NCBI GenBank assembly: GCA_033026295.1 | Contig: CM065176.1 | Location: forward strand, 880,501 to 944,500 | Length of the DNA: 64,000 nt | Reading direction: 5' to 3' | Source: Channa striata | Lineage: Eukaryota > Chordata > Actinopteri > Anabantiformes > Channidae | Shown: positions 51,840-62,309 of the stretch, piece by piece | Layout: every line of letters starts with the position of its first letter | How positions within the stretch are numbered: position 1 is the stretch's first letter | Program-made: the position numbers and the translations under genes | The notes under the pieces: model-generated | The model's database searches: none | What the model was told of the DNA's origin: nothing | What the model saw: the letters and a program-made list of their open reading frames with translations, nothing else

Positions 51840-53230
51840 TACCGATTAGAACCGTGGATTCGTTTGAGACGCGCGGACATTTTCTTCTTCGCTCTGTGAA
51901 GGACGAACCGAGTTTTCAGAGTAAAAGCCCCGAGTCACAGCCTCAGAGCGGAAGTGACTGAAGACCTGCAGGTTCCCCTGAGGGGAAATACTGTAGCAGC
52001 TGAACTGTCCTAGTATCTTCACCAACCTGTGCAGGTTCTTGTCACTGGGCCCTGAGTTGTCTTCATTATTACACTGAGGCATAAATACTTATGCATTTTA
52101 ATCCCTTTATCAGCATAATGAGTTGTTATTGGTTGGTTACTTTGCTCATTCATTTTCATTACGTTTACTTAAATAAAACCCGACTTTTAACCTGCTTCAG
52201 AGCGTTTGACATTACAGGAACAACTAATCTCATCGTTCGGTTTTTTCCTTCAGATTCACAGCGAAACTATCTCTTTGAACCACGTCAGCGGCTGCTGACG
52301 GTGGTTGCCGTGGTTTTGTTGCGTCCTGTCACCACAGGCCTCTGCACCTTTGTCCCGTCCAGGCTGACAGGAAAACTTGGAGCACGCCTGCAGAGTCTGA
52401 TGCGATCCCATACACAAGCTCTTTGATCAATTCTGCTCCTACGAGGTTGAACTGTCAGTTTTTCAGTTGAAATGGTCACAAAGTGGACAGTCCCACTATT
52501 CCACGCTGTTTGTTATTACGGTCAGGTAAAGTCGTACTGAACTTCATGATATTAACGTTCTAATGTAATGGAGCCAACACATTACAAACATAACATGGTT
52601 TACGGTGCAACACTGTTCTCTCTCAGGCACACAAGGTGCAACTAATGAAGCCTGTGATTGTCGCTGAGAAGAAATGAGGAAACAATGGGAGTTGTATCAT
52701 TTTGAGTGCAACTGTATATAACTTAGGTCGTCACACGTCTGTTTATGCCATTGAACTGTGGCTCTTCACTGAATCGTCTGCTGTGGGCATTCAGCAGTTT
52801 ACATTTTTGGAGGTCTGTTAAATCTGTTGTTACAGTATGTCTGTGCTCTCCCATCTCCTAAAAATGCAAATCCTGTAGTGGACACAAGGCGTGAGTCAAA
52901 CAGGAAGTGAATAGGAGGCACAGAAATGTCATATGCTTTATTTTCAAGTGGAAGAATGTGGGAACGTTGAATGAAAAGTTGGGCACTTGAGCTCAAATAT
53001 TCCACGAAGCAAAAGTGTGAAACAATACTCAGTCTGAAAATGCAAACAAGACAAAAGAGAAGAAATATCGATTTGCTTATTAAATGTCTCCATTTAGAAG
53101 CAAACTCATTCATTCATGTCTTTGACTCGTTTTTTTTTATCAGTGTTGATAGTTACTGGTCGAATACAGTAAAAACTGCAACAATTCACCTGAGTAAAAG
53201 TCTCTAAAACTAACAAGAAAGTACAAATGA
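51840..53230. other. Intergenic DNA between tRNA-Leu and the coiled-coil gene
   Basis: No exon, RNA gene or clear repeat is supported in this 1.4 kb. Open frames here are short and without recognisable domains. Confidence 0.5.
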
Positions 53231-53232
53231 TT

Positions 53233-53238
53233 TTTAAT
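53233..53238 (-). terminator. Candidate poly(A) signal of the coiled-coil gene
   Basis: On the minus strand this reads ATTAAA, about 110 bp after the stop codon of the coiled-coil gene. A canonical AATAAA on the same strand lies further away, near 52,935-52,941, and could be used instead. Confidence 0.4.
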
Positions 53239-53348
53239 AGATTTATCTAAATAAAAAGTCAGTTCCTTCCCACTTTGAAACACTGAAATCATGACCAGTA
53301 ACATTTTTTAATTAGAACAGGCACGACAAAAACGTGTTCAGTTTCGCC

Positions 53349-54623
53349 TCACTTCTTTTTGGACTTTTTCTCCATCCTTTCTGTGATTCTGCTCTGGAGG
53401 TTTTCCAAGCCCGATTCCATGTCCTTCTCCCACTTGGACCTTTCCTGCTCCTTCCTGGTCAGCACTTGATGGAGTTCTTTGATACCTTTGATGAGGGACT
53501 TCCTCTCCTCCTGCCGATGTCTTATCTCCATGTGCAGCTGCTCCTCTGCTTTCATTTGGGCAGCTGTGATTTCCGCGTTCACCTTTTTCAGATGTTCCGC
53601 CTGGTGCTTGTAGGAGTCGTACGCTCGAGCCACATCTTTAACCTGCAGCAGTTCTTGTTGTATGTAACTTAGTTTGAACTCTGTCTGCTCCATAGCAAAG
53701 CTCCTTCTAAGTAGCTCAGCCTCCAGGTCCAGGATCCTGATTTGTAGCTCTCCAGCCGTGACCTTTTCTTGGAGTTGCTGGTCCATCTGGTGGTTGACTG
53801 TCTCTTCACAGATGTCCTGCTGAGCTCTGTCACACTTCCGCTCTGCTGTCTGCACCAGCTGCTCGGTTTGTGGCTCCTGGTCTGTGTGGGCTCTAATCCA
53901 CGGGCATTTTGATGGAGCTTGTTTCTTAAGTCCACTTTTCAGCATCAGGGCTTGCTGCAGTATTGCCAGATGAACTTTCTGTGCTTGAAGCTCGACCTTC
54001 TCCAACTCTTCGGTCTGTGAAGTCTGGATATTGGGGCATTTCTCCTCAGTGTTGTTGGAAACACACTGCGAAGGTTTGATGGCTTGTTTCATTACAGTTA
54101 CTTGCTCCTGCTGCAGCTTTACAGTGTCGTCCACAATGTCCTTTTTCACAGTCTGGACCTTCTCGTGGAGTTCGTGTTCACCATTTTCATCATTGTCTGC
54201 ACTGGACTGGAGTTTTGGTGGACACACTTCCAGGTCTTTCTTAGCTTTTTGCAGCTGCTGAACCTGGTTGGAAATGGTCCTTTTCTGGTTTTGAAAAGCT
54301 GCTGTGCTCTGAGCTGTGCTTTTATTTGCGACAACACTGGCACCTTGATGTTTCCTCATCTCCTTTGCCAAGTCCAGCTTGAGGTTGAGGCTGGCGATTT
54401 TATTCTCCAAGTTGACCCGGTGACGACGTCCCTCCTCCAGCTGGGTCTTCAGCTTGGTGATGGTTTTCTTTGCAGCCACTAGTGTGCTGTCAGACAGATG
54501 TTGCTTGTGTTGGCTGTGTTTGAGCTGCTGTCTCAAGCAAGAGTTTTCGTTCATTAACTTACTCAGCAAGTCTTCGTAAGAAAGAAAGTCGCCGCTGTCG
54601 CCTGTTGATGGCTGTGGTTCCAT
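53349..54623 (-). CDS. Intronless coiled-coil protein of unknown family, 424 aa
   Basis: A single uninterrupted frame of 424 codons. The start chosen is the ATG at 54,623 (MEPQPS), preceded by an A run (A at -3, G at +4). The frame is open upstream to a GTG at 54,665, and another ATG at 54,653 has a poor context and sits where transcription would begin. The protein is rich in Gln, Lys, Glu and Leu with long heptad-like stretches: residues about 20-90 (DLLSKLMNENSCLRQQL, KTITKLKTQLEE), a middle region, and about 270-420 (ILDLEAELLRRSFAM, QQELLQVKDVARAYDSY, HQAEHLKKVNAEITAAQ), ending in a basic KKSKKK. It has no membrane segment or catalytic motif. I do not recognise the family; coiled-coil similarity is weak evidence. 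It converges on plcg2. Confidence 0.8.
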   Translation of the reverse strand: MEPQPSTGDSGDFLSYEDLLSKLMNENSCLRQQLKHSQHKQHLSDSTLVAAKKTITKLKTQLEEGRRHRVNLENKIASLNLKLDLAKEMRKHQGASVVANKSTAQSTAAFQNQKRTISNQVQQLQKAKKDLEVCPPKLQSSADNDENGEHELHEKVQTVKKDIVDDTVKLQQEQVTVMKQAIKPSQCVSNNTEEKCPNIQTSQTEELEKVELQAQKVHLAILQQALMLKSGLKKQAPSKCPWIRAHTDQEPQTEQLVQTAERKCDRAQQDICEETVNHQMDQQLQEKVTAGELQIRILDLEAELLRRSFAMEQTEFKLSYIQQELLQVKDVARAYDSYKHQAEHLKKVNAEITAAQMKAEEQLHMEIRHRQEERKSLIKGIKELHQVLTRKEQERSKWEKDMESGLENLQSRITERMEKKSKKK

Positions 54624-54672
54624 TTTTTTTGCCTGTGTTGTACAGTTTAACATCGAAACGACCACTGTGGTA

Positions 54673-54688
54673 CTTTTATACTTTTATA
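54673..54688 (-). promoter_or_regulatory. Tandem TATA motifs upstream of the coiled-coil gene
   Basis: On the minus strand TATAAAAG occurs twice back to back (54,681-54,688 and 54,673-54,680), 50-65 bp before the ATG at 54,623. With the usual 25-30 bp spacing, transcription would start near 54,650, leaving a 5' leader of about 30 bases and supporting the ATG choice. Confidence 0.6.
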
Positions 54689-54689
54689 A

Positions 54690-55600
54690 GAGATCGATGT
54701 ATTATAAAAACTTCTGTCTTCCGCAGTACAGCTGATAATACCTAAACCCCAATGAGCACGGTAAGAAAATGATGTGCCTCCACAGCTAAACACTGGTCTA
54801 ATACTCTAACGTCACGCTGCAGTCAAACAGGCAAAATGCAATACAAACATTGGTTTCCTTGACAATTACTCATGCAGGCTTAGATGGCGCCTATATGTGA
54901 GGTCTTAGATGATGTCATAGGCGTGTGTAGTTTATCTAACTTACTAGAACAACAGCATGACTGCAGGAAATCACAAAAGCACTGACAAAGCGTTCGTTGG
55001 CTCGTGTAAACTTTTTCACATTCTATTTTTAGATTTGAAAGACTGGTCCATGTACTGGCGAAGATGAACACTGTGTCTAAAACATAGAAGATCTTAGCAA
55101 AGTTAGCTTTGAGACGTTTATGCACCACTTTGCCTCAGTATCAACTTTTTAACATACCCATGAGAATCAGAAACTTTGAGAAACAGAAAATTTATACATT
55201 AACACAAATTAATACAACAGGTAACGAGTCCATCCATAAAAAGTTACATTTGGATGCATGTGGTCCGTGCATGAAGTGTAACACCGATACTGGGGAACGT
55301 CTTTTCAGGCTGTGCTTAGCTGCAAATCAGTCTAACACCCTTGTGACCTGATGGTTTCCTCATTCTCCATCTCTTCATTTGGATAATGAAATAAGAAAAG
55401 GAAACCAGGGTCGCCACCAGTCACTGGACTCAACACACTGTGCAACAGTTCAAATATTAGATAGGTAATTTGCATAACCCTGACTACTATAGCAACTGTA
55501 TATATGCTAATCTATGCTCATCTGTTGTAAATTGCTGATTATAAAACAGGCAAACAGACAATGTCTGATAAAATCCCAGTGTGGGATCCCAGCCTACCCG
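54690..55600. other. Intergenic DNA, no gene seen
   Basis: AT-rich sequence with no supported exon or RNA gene. A segment near 54,905-54,935 (GATGATGTCATAGG followed by GTTTATCT) may be a distant relative of the MITE-like repeat. Confidence 0.45.
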
Positions 55601-55604
55601 CAAT

Positions 55605-55870
55605 CCCCAGCCTCCCCAAACGGTGTGTCCCTGAGCAAGACACTCAACGCCCATGGCAGGGGTCCCATGGCGCCCATGGCAGGGGTCCCATGGCGCCCAT
55701 GGCAGGGGTCCCATGGCGCCCATGGCAGGGGTCCCATGGCGCCCATGGCAGGGGTCCCATGGCGCCCATGGCAGCTCACTGCTCCCCCCAGAGGGATGGG
55801 TTAAATGCAGAGGACAAATTTCACTGTAACATGTATGTGCAAATGTACATGTGCTCAGTGACGAATAAAG
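55605..55870 (+). mobile_element. SINE-like repeat with an expanded 23-bp minisatellite
   Basis: The left end has GTGTCCCTGAGCAAGACACT and the right end GATGGGTTAAATGCAGAGGA, CAAATTTCACTGTAACATG and GACGAATAAAGG, the usual tail of a common teleost short repeat. Between them the normal short spacer is replaced by the repeat array at 55,649-55,773. Confidence 0.7.
55649..55773 (+). repeat. 23-bp minisatellite, 5.4 copies
   Basis: Units beginning GCCCATGGCA start at 55,649, 55,672, 55,695, 55,718, 55,741 and 55,764. The first five are essentially identical 23-mers and the sixth is cut after ten bases. Because 23 is not divisible by three, the frame rotates and all frames read as Gly/Pro/Met/Ala-rich peptides; they are not genes. 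Confidence 0.95.
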
Positions 55871-55884
55871 GTTGTTTCTGTTTC

Positions 55885-56090
55885 CGTTAAAAGACTTAAG
55901 GGACTGGATGACCTATATTTGCCTTCTTCTAAACTCAGATAAAACTGAAGTTATTGTGTTTGGGCCTAAAAGTCTAAGAAAGATGTTTTTCAACCATATC
56001 GTTACTTTAGATGACATAACTCTGACCCCAGTAGTTCTGCAAGGAATCTCGGAGTCATGCCTCCCATTCTACTTTTGGAAATTCTGGGAA
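55885..56090 (+). pseudogene. LINE reverse transcriptase fragment (post-catalytic region)
   Basis: The + strand frame includes LKDLRDWMTYICLLLNSDKT followed by EVIVFGPKSL, the block after the catalytic YADD of fish L2/Rex-type LINEs. It begins right after the SINE tail and ends without the rest of the RT. A parallel block, LKDIKEWMTLDFSHF with SKTEVMVLG, is visible on the minus strand near 59,050-59,100. Confidence 0.7.
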
Positions 56091-56219
56091 CCGTAAGTAG
56101 GCTTGCATTTTGGGACCGAAGTGGTCTAGTAGGATGATATGGTACAAGGAGATCTTTTATGTATGATGGAGCTTGACCTAGACAGCCAGGAGGTTGAGTG
56201 ACGACAGGAGGCTATACAT

Positions 56220-56757
56220 GTGATCAGATTTGGCAGGGGTCCAGAGAAAACTACAGAGTCCAACATTGTCTTTGCAAAGTTACACAACAATTCAATATTT
56301 GCTTTAGTGACCTAATCGGGCGTCATTTGTTCCTGGATGAATAATAATCTTACTATATCTACGTTTATTCTTAGACAGGAGTTTCAAATAGGATTCGATG
56401 TCGCCCGCTCTGGCCCCAGGGTAACATTGGACTATGGCCGCTGGCGTCTCAAACTTCACGTTTCTGACTATGGAGTCGCCAATTACCAGAGTTCGTTCCT
56501 CAGCGGGTGTGTCGCTGAGTGGGGAAAATCGATTGGAAACGTGAACCGGCTGGTGGTGAACCTCGGGATCTTTTACGAAGTGCCAGCTGGCCTGGCTTCC
56601 CGGCTGCTCGGGTACTGCTGGGGGACAGGTAACAGTGGCTATGCTAACAGTGGCTATGCTAGATTGGTCCGCAGCAGCTACCGGGGCCTGACTAGCTGGA
56701 TTATTGAGCCGTGCTTCCAATTCAGAGAGCCTCACCTCCAAAGCTTAGTTTTAGCAT
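56220..56757 (-). pseudogene. LINE ORF1 copy with SGNH-hydrolase domain (minus strand)
   Basis: A 145-codon minus-strand frame (56,304-56,741, first codon TTG) starts with a short coiled segment (EVRLSELEARLNN), a Pro/Gln/Ser-rich linker, then RTLVIGDSIVRNVKF (catalytic serine block) and IIIHPGTNDARLG (GxND block). DNA similarity to 49,549-49,800 continues past the frame end down to about 56,220. An 11-bp deletion relative to that copy, after ACGCCCGATTA, shifts the frame. This copy has the N-terminal part that the 49.5-kb copy lacks. Confidence 0.75.
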
Positions 56758-56759
56758 AG

Positions 56760-58480
56760 TTTTTATAACAATGTCTGAATGGATAGTAGTTGGATATGCA
56801 CGTATCAGCAATGTGTCAAAAGCTCAAAACCCTGCTTGTTCCACACAGATGAAGACAAATCACGGGTTTGTCATAATTATCACAAATACAACTTTATCAA
56901 AGTCAAAGATGCATTTACGATTGTATAACTTATTTACTGAGCATTGGGAAGAACAAACACACCGATCCAAAGAAAAGTCAGCGGAGAGGTGATAACTTTG
57001 GATCACAGGGATTTCCAGATGACATCGAAGGTCTTTTCTCCCTGCTGCTGTCAGAACTGCTCCCAAGAACCAAGATCACTGTCAGTCACTTTAATAAAAA
57101 TGACCCACGGTGCAAATACTTGTATGATTGTGTACATATGTTATTCTTATTTTTCATGTGAGATTGCACATACTGTATTCTGATGTTCTTTTTTGCCGTA
57201 CACTGCATTTCCCCACTAAAGATTTATCTTCTCTTGTAACTGGCTTCCATTGCACTAATGGACTTATACATGTGGTAGCATGTGTTTGTGTCTGTTAACA
57301 GCTAGAAGAAGAGGAACAGTTCTTTTTTATTTATGTCATTATTTATTTAACAAAGTTATTTCCCCTTTTAGTTATTGCAATTATTTTGCAGAAACCTGAC
57401 CGTGATTGATTTATAAAGTCAGTTAAAGGGGGAGACACCCAAATAAGATGATTCGACAGCAGGGTCAGGTAATGTCTGGGTAAGGAATGAGGACACCTGT
57501 TGGACAAAAGGGAAACAGACACTGAAAGGACAAATCAGGGAAAGAAAAAGCAAACAAGCTTTTTCAAGAAAGAAAGAAACTAAACTATGACAAAATTTTA
57601 ATCAGAATTTGGAAGTTGTGAATTTAGCGTGAAGAGGAGAGAATACAATACTCCCTTCATGTGATACACTTTGGATAAAAGTATTGAAATTATTAAAGGA
57701 AAGGAGAGGGCTGTATTAGGGCACATTGTTTGATATTTATTAAAAAACAAATCATATGGGTACAGTTTGCTTTTATTAAAGTTCACTCAAAGACAAATAT
57801 GAAGTCAGTCTGAAATGAGTATAAAACAACAATTACATGGTTTTTGTATCAAACGGGTTTGCAAATTGTGCTGTGTTTTGTGAAATGTGCTGAGCATTGT
57901 ACTTGTGTTTTTGTGTAATTTGGTTTTGTGATGTTTTTTGTGTGTTTTGTGTGATTAACTTTAAAAAATGTTTTGTAATGTAGCTTTTAACAGAATGTTA
58001 ACTTCTTTAACTTAACTAATCACTTCCAAGGTTACGGTTAAGATTTAAGAGGGAAAGTTGCAACAGGTGCTGCTGATCACCAGCCCTCGATAAACTGATC
58101 ATCAGCAGATCTGCTCAGCAGAAGGCCAAATATACGACTTATCTTTTGATGTGCGTGAACATCCACGCATCAACAGAAGCTGTGAGATTCCAACCCACCA
58201 ATGATCCAAGGGCAAGAGTCACCACAAGACCAAGGGTAAAGATAACTACATTTATTACAAGAAAATAAATCGAACGAATAAAGTATGAAAATACAAGAAA
58301 GAGTTCTGAGTTCCACAAAAAGCCCTCTGAGTTTACGTTTAGTTTTTGGTACAATCATGAGCAGCAGGTCAGCTAATCTGAGCAACCGAGGTGGGACGTG
58401 TAGAGGTGTAGCAGGGCAGCACCATCTAAACATTTCAGTCAAGGAAATTAAGGATAAAATTGACAAAATGTGCTCATATT
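56760..58480. other. Intergenic DNA, no gene seen
   Basis: AT-rich sequence with no exon, RNA gene or repeat I can support. Open frames are short and show no domain. Confidence 0.5.
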
Positions 58481-59290
58481 TTCAATTCAATTTTATTTGT
58501 ATGTCGTCCAATTCACAAGGAAAGACATCTTTACATAATAAAGTCCAGACTATACAGACATTTAGAGAAAACCCAACAAATCCCCCTTGAGCAGCTATAG
58601 GCAACAGTGGAGAGGAAGAACTCCCTTTAACGGAAGAAACCTCCAGCAGAACCAGGCTCAGGGTGGACGGACATCTGCCTTGACTGGTTGGGCTGAGTGG
58701 AAACACTGCTGGCATTTTCGAGTGCCAGAGACGTGCAGCAGAATTTTGGACGAGCTGTGAGAGACCGACTACTGACTGATGCCAAGATAAGTGAAACAGT
58801 AATCCATGCCTTGGTTCCCACCTGGCTGGATTACCACAAAGTGCTGCTTTGTCAGAATGGCCTTGACTTTGACCAGCTGCCTCACATGAAAGAGTCTAGA
58901 CTTATCAACAGATTGGGTCCATTATAACTCCAAGGTTCATCATTTTGCATTTGGCTTGTTCAGCCTAGCCTCCCAAGTCTACAGGGGCAACCCCACTAGA
59001 CATACTAGTTCCTAACACCATCACCTCAGTCTTTGAATTGTTAAAATGTGAGAAGTCAAGAGTCATCCACTCCTTAATGTCCTTTTAAACACTCCCCTTA
59101 TAATCTGACAGAAAAATCATCCTTCTTATTGATTGGAACATTGATCTGACAGTCATCAGCATAGTAATTAAGAGATGCCATGAGTTCTGAGGATGGAACC
59201 CAGGGGGAGCAAATCCAAAGAAAAGAAGATAGGGCCTGAAACAGAGCCTTGTGGAACCCTACCAGACAGATGAGCAGAGGGGGACTGGAA
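58481..59290 (-). mobile_element. L2/Rex-type LINE, 3' part with RT (minus strand)
   Basis: Read on the minus strand, RT blocks appear in order: GSILRTHGISLNYYADDCQI (the catalytic motif as YADD, near 59,150-59,210), LKDIKEWMTLDFSHF with SKTEVMVLG, and SQLVQNSAARL after several stops. It ends in the same 3' UTR as the LINE at 49,545-51,119 (58,481-58,695) with an AATTGAATTG-type tail. Multiple stops and frame shifts make it inactive. Confidence 0.8.
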
Positions 59291-60700
59291 GTGGTTTCAT
59301 CTGAACACAGGTTATGTGGTTTTAAGGTGAAGAAAGTTTGTTTAGTGTTGAAATGAAAGTCTGGGGTTTGGTGAATGTTCTTTGAGTTTTTTATTTTTCT
59401 GTTTAAGGTTTTGAGAAAATGGGTGGAGGCTTCAACAAATATGTTTTGGCAACTTAAAACAATATTAAAGAGAAATGTTTATTTGGATCTGCTTTCACTA
59501 AAGGGTCTGATAGTTTTAAGTGTATTAGACTCATGTATTTACAGACAGAAACGAATAAGCCTTTGTAAAACACGTGTGGATTTGTGTGGATCTGTGTATG
59601 TGGCACCTAATGCTGCTGTAGCTGCAGGGGTTGTTGGAGCCGGTATTGGGTGCTGCGGATGCTGGAGGTGCAGGTGCTTCGTTCGTGTAGTTTGTGTAGC
59701 TGCTGGAGGTGGAGCAGAGAAGAGGGCTGCTACTGGAGCAGTGGGTGATGGCCAAACTGTGGCCATCTCTAGAATTCATGGCGTATGAATCTTGTAGTGT
59801 TTCGGGGCATCAGTGTTCACCTTTTGGAAAACAGAAGCATCTTCCCGACCAGCCCAGCACCTTTGCCTGGCACAAACATTACTGTGAAAGTGAAAACGAA
59901 TGAAGGAACAAAATTGCTGCATTCTTTCTAGAAATGTCACATGGCCGTACTGTGAATTCTCCACTTTTGGAGCGTTCCATTAATTCTTTCTACCAGACCA
60001 TCGGCCTCTTGAAGCCTAGTCTTACACAAACACACTTGCTGACCTGTTAAAAAGATAAAGAATAATTAAAAAATTTGCAAAATTCAGTTTCTCACAAATA
60101 CACAATATAAGATGAAAAATGCAAGAAATGAATTAAGTTCAGCATTGCCAGATTTTCACATTCACAGTCCTGGATGGTCAAAATGTGCTTGTTTGCTTCA
60201 AACAGAATTTCAGAATTAGTTCTTCGACCTTTTCTGCTCTCTTGGGCATTTTTATAACTGCCCATCGTTACGCACGCATATGGATTGCCAGTGTTTGTTT
60301 TTGTCAAATTGCCAATCAAGGCTATACTGATGAGCCCAAACAAAAAGTTTTGGGGGGATTGTGTCGTCTCCTGTGAGAGCATCATGTCCTCACAAGCGTA
60401 TCTACGTTGGCAAACCAGCCTGATACTAATCTTCAGTGAGATATTTTGACGCCTGTCTTGATTTGTCAGACTTTACCCATTACGTCTGTAGACCAAAATC
60501 TCTGCATATAATTCAGGGTCCATCTCCCCACAATGATCTGCATCACCCCCCTGTTCCATACATGATTTTAATTTGACCCTAACATGGACTGGTGAACAGC
60601 ATTTGGTCATAAGGTGACTTACAATCAATTTGGGAGAAGGATGCATGATTTGGCAAGATTCCTTGGTAAGTTGTGGAGATTTTTTGACCCATTGGTGATG
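59291..60700. other. Repeat-rich DNA without a supported gene
   Basis: Near 59,605-59,790 both strands are open; the minus strand reads Pro/Ala/Thr-rich peptides (such as PAPTTPAATAALGA), which could be low-complexity or relic gag sequence. A minus-strand 97-codon frame at 60,092-60,385 shows no domain I recognise. Nothing here is firm enough to call. Confidence 0.35.
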
Positions 60701-60779
60701 TGTCATTTGCGAATGAGCTGGCTATAACAGCCAATTCTTTGGGGCAAACGAGAAGAGCTGAGTCCCACCGGGGAGAGCC

Positions 60780-61140
60780 GAATCTTTAGCCACGAGGGCT
60801 CAGCTCTGCTGACAGAGGTGGAACTTTATTTTGATGGGCGCTCCATGCGGCCAATCACACGGGAGGACAGACCAGGTGCATACCATTATGTGAAAGAAGG
60901 AAGGGGCAGAGGTGTCATGATGGTACGGCTAACCTTTATTTATTTGATTTCATTGCTGAAATCAAATAAATATTCCCAGCGGCCAGAAACCACCAGAACA
61001 GATAAACTTAAGCCCAGAAGGTTTATGGTCCGTCTCGTTAGAAACAGGTTCACAACTTTAGGGTGGGTCCAGCCAAAAATAACAAACAAATATAAATAAA
61101 CCGGCTAACCTGCTCTTACCTAATCAAACGTAAAATGCGT
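60780..61140 (-). mobile_element. Possible 3' LTR of the gypsy element
   Basis: This non-coding stretch follows the RNase H end on the minus strand. A purine-rich AAAAGAAAGGAAAG precedes it (about 61,159-61,173), and two AATAAA motifs lie inside. A TGTCAC at about 61,138-61,143 on the minus strand could be the LTR start. The second LTR is outside the window, so the boundary cannot be confirmed. Confidence 0.3.
60937..60972. repeat. Perfect 16-bp hairpin containing AATAAA
   Basis: Arms 60,937-60,952 and 60,957-60,972 are perfectly complementary around a TTGC loop. On the minus strand the distal arm contains AATAAATA. It lies in the possible 3' LTR region of the gypsy element. Confidence 0.85.
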
Positions 61141-61142
61141 GA

Positions 61143-62260
61143 CAAGCATCGGCCATGACGTTGTCTTTCCTTTCTTTTACTGGATTTCAGTGTTGAAATC
61201 CTGCAACAACAATGACCAACGCATAAGGCGTTGATTACTATTTCGCATCTGAAACTGAAATACTAAGGGATTGTGATCCGAAAACACAGGCAATCCAGTA
61301 GATCCAACATAGACCTCGAAATGCTGTAGGTCAAGAAGCAAAGCTAAGGCTTCTTTCTCAATGGTGCTGTAGTTGATCTGGTGTTTGTTACATTTCTTTG
61401 AAAAGAAGCATACTGGTCGATGCCCCGAGCATCTTCTTGTAGCAGCACTGCTCCCGCTCCCCAACCGCTTGCATCCACTTCTAACTTAAAAGGGCGAGCA
61501 AAATCTGGGGACGCCAGCACAGGTGCACCACAGAGAAGAGCTTTGGCAGAGACAAACGCTTCCTGACAACTAGGTGACCACTCATAAGGTTGAGCAGGAC
61601 TGGACAGACTAGTTAGCGGGGCCACCACCGTGAGTGAACAATCACGTAACCGGCCAAGAATCTCCGGCAGGGTTTTCAAATGCTCAGACCAAGTCGAGGA
61701 ATAAACCACAACATCATCCAAATATGCTTCACAATTTCCAATTCCTGATAGCACCTTACACATGAGGCGCTGGAAGGTAGCAGGGGCATTTCTTAAACCA
61801 AACGGCATCACTTTATACTCCAGAAAGTGATCCGGCGTAACAAAAGATGAAATCTTAGCAGCCCGAGGGGTTAGAGGAACTTGCCAATACCCTTTTAACA
61901 GGTCTAGTTTTGACACAAATTTTGCGGAGCCTACACGGTCGACACAGTCTTCTATTCTGGGTAATGGGAAGAGTCAGGTTTAGTGATTGCATTGATCTTT
62001 CGATAGTCATTACAAGACTAGGTGTTTGGTCTGATTTAGGCACCAACAATGAGGGCGAACTCCAGGGACTCGAGCTGGGAACAGCAAGACCATTTTGAAG
62101 GAGATACTCAACTTCCTGTCTGATTATCGCTCTCTTAGTGGGGTTCACTCTGTAAGCATGCTGCTTGATGGGTTTATGTTCCCCTACGTCAATTGTGACA
62201 CAAAATCTTTGTCTGAGCAGGAATATCCCCAAAAACGTTCACATGGTCACGGAAAAGAAC
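61143..62260 (-). pseudogene. Gypsy reverse transcriptase and RNase H, broken
   Basis: Frames at 61,855-62,232, 61,344-61,916 and 61,177-61,464 carry successive parts. The first holds the RT N-terminus (PIKQHAYRVNP, VEYLLQNGLAVPSSSPWSSP). The second holds KLDLLKGYWQVPLTPRA, FGLRNAPATFQRL and the catalytic YLDD at about 61,713-61,724. Right after the palm the frame jumps to VAPLTSLSSPAQPYEW, so the RT thumb/connection is largely deleted. RNase H keeps LEVDAS, TIEKEALAL and FSDHNPLVF, with a terminal GKDNVMADA near 61,150-61,175. At least two frame shifts are needed to link the parts. Confidence 0.85.
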
Positions 62261-62309
62261 TGTAATATCACCACGAGCAGATTCTGGCAACTAGGACAAA
62301 AATGAATCT

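Noticed and set aside
54624..54665. Longer start of the coiled-coil gene (438 codons)
   Set aside because: The first codon there is GTG, and the region lies between the TATA motifs and the expected transcription start. The ATG at 54,623 has a much better context.
55514..55890. Gly/Pro/His-rich open frames
   Set aside because: Products of the 23-bp minisatellite; frames rotate with each unit and lie within a SINE-like repeat.
59375..59788. 137-codon + strand frame with Cys/Gly/Val-rich end, and minus-strand Pro/Ala-rich frames
   Set aside because: Low-complexity sequence open on both strands, with no domain, splice or promoter evidence.
60720..60910. Possible hAT-type terminal sequence (CAGAGGTGG and CAGAGGTGTC motifs)
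   Set aside because: Two short motifs in the same orientation do not make a pair of inverted termini, and no transposase or target duplication was found.
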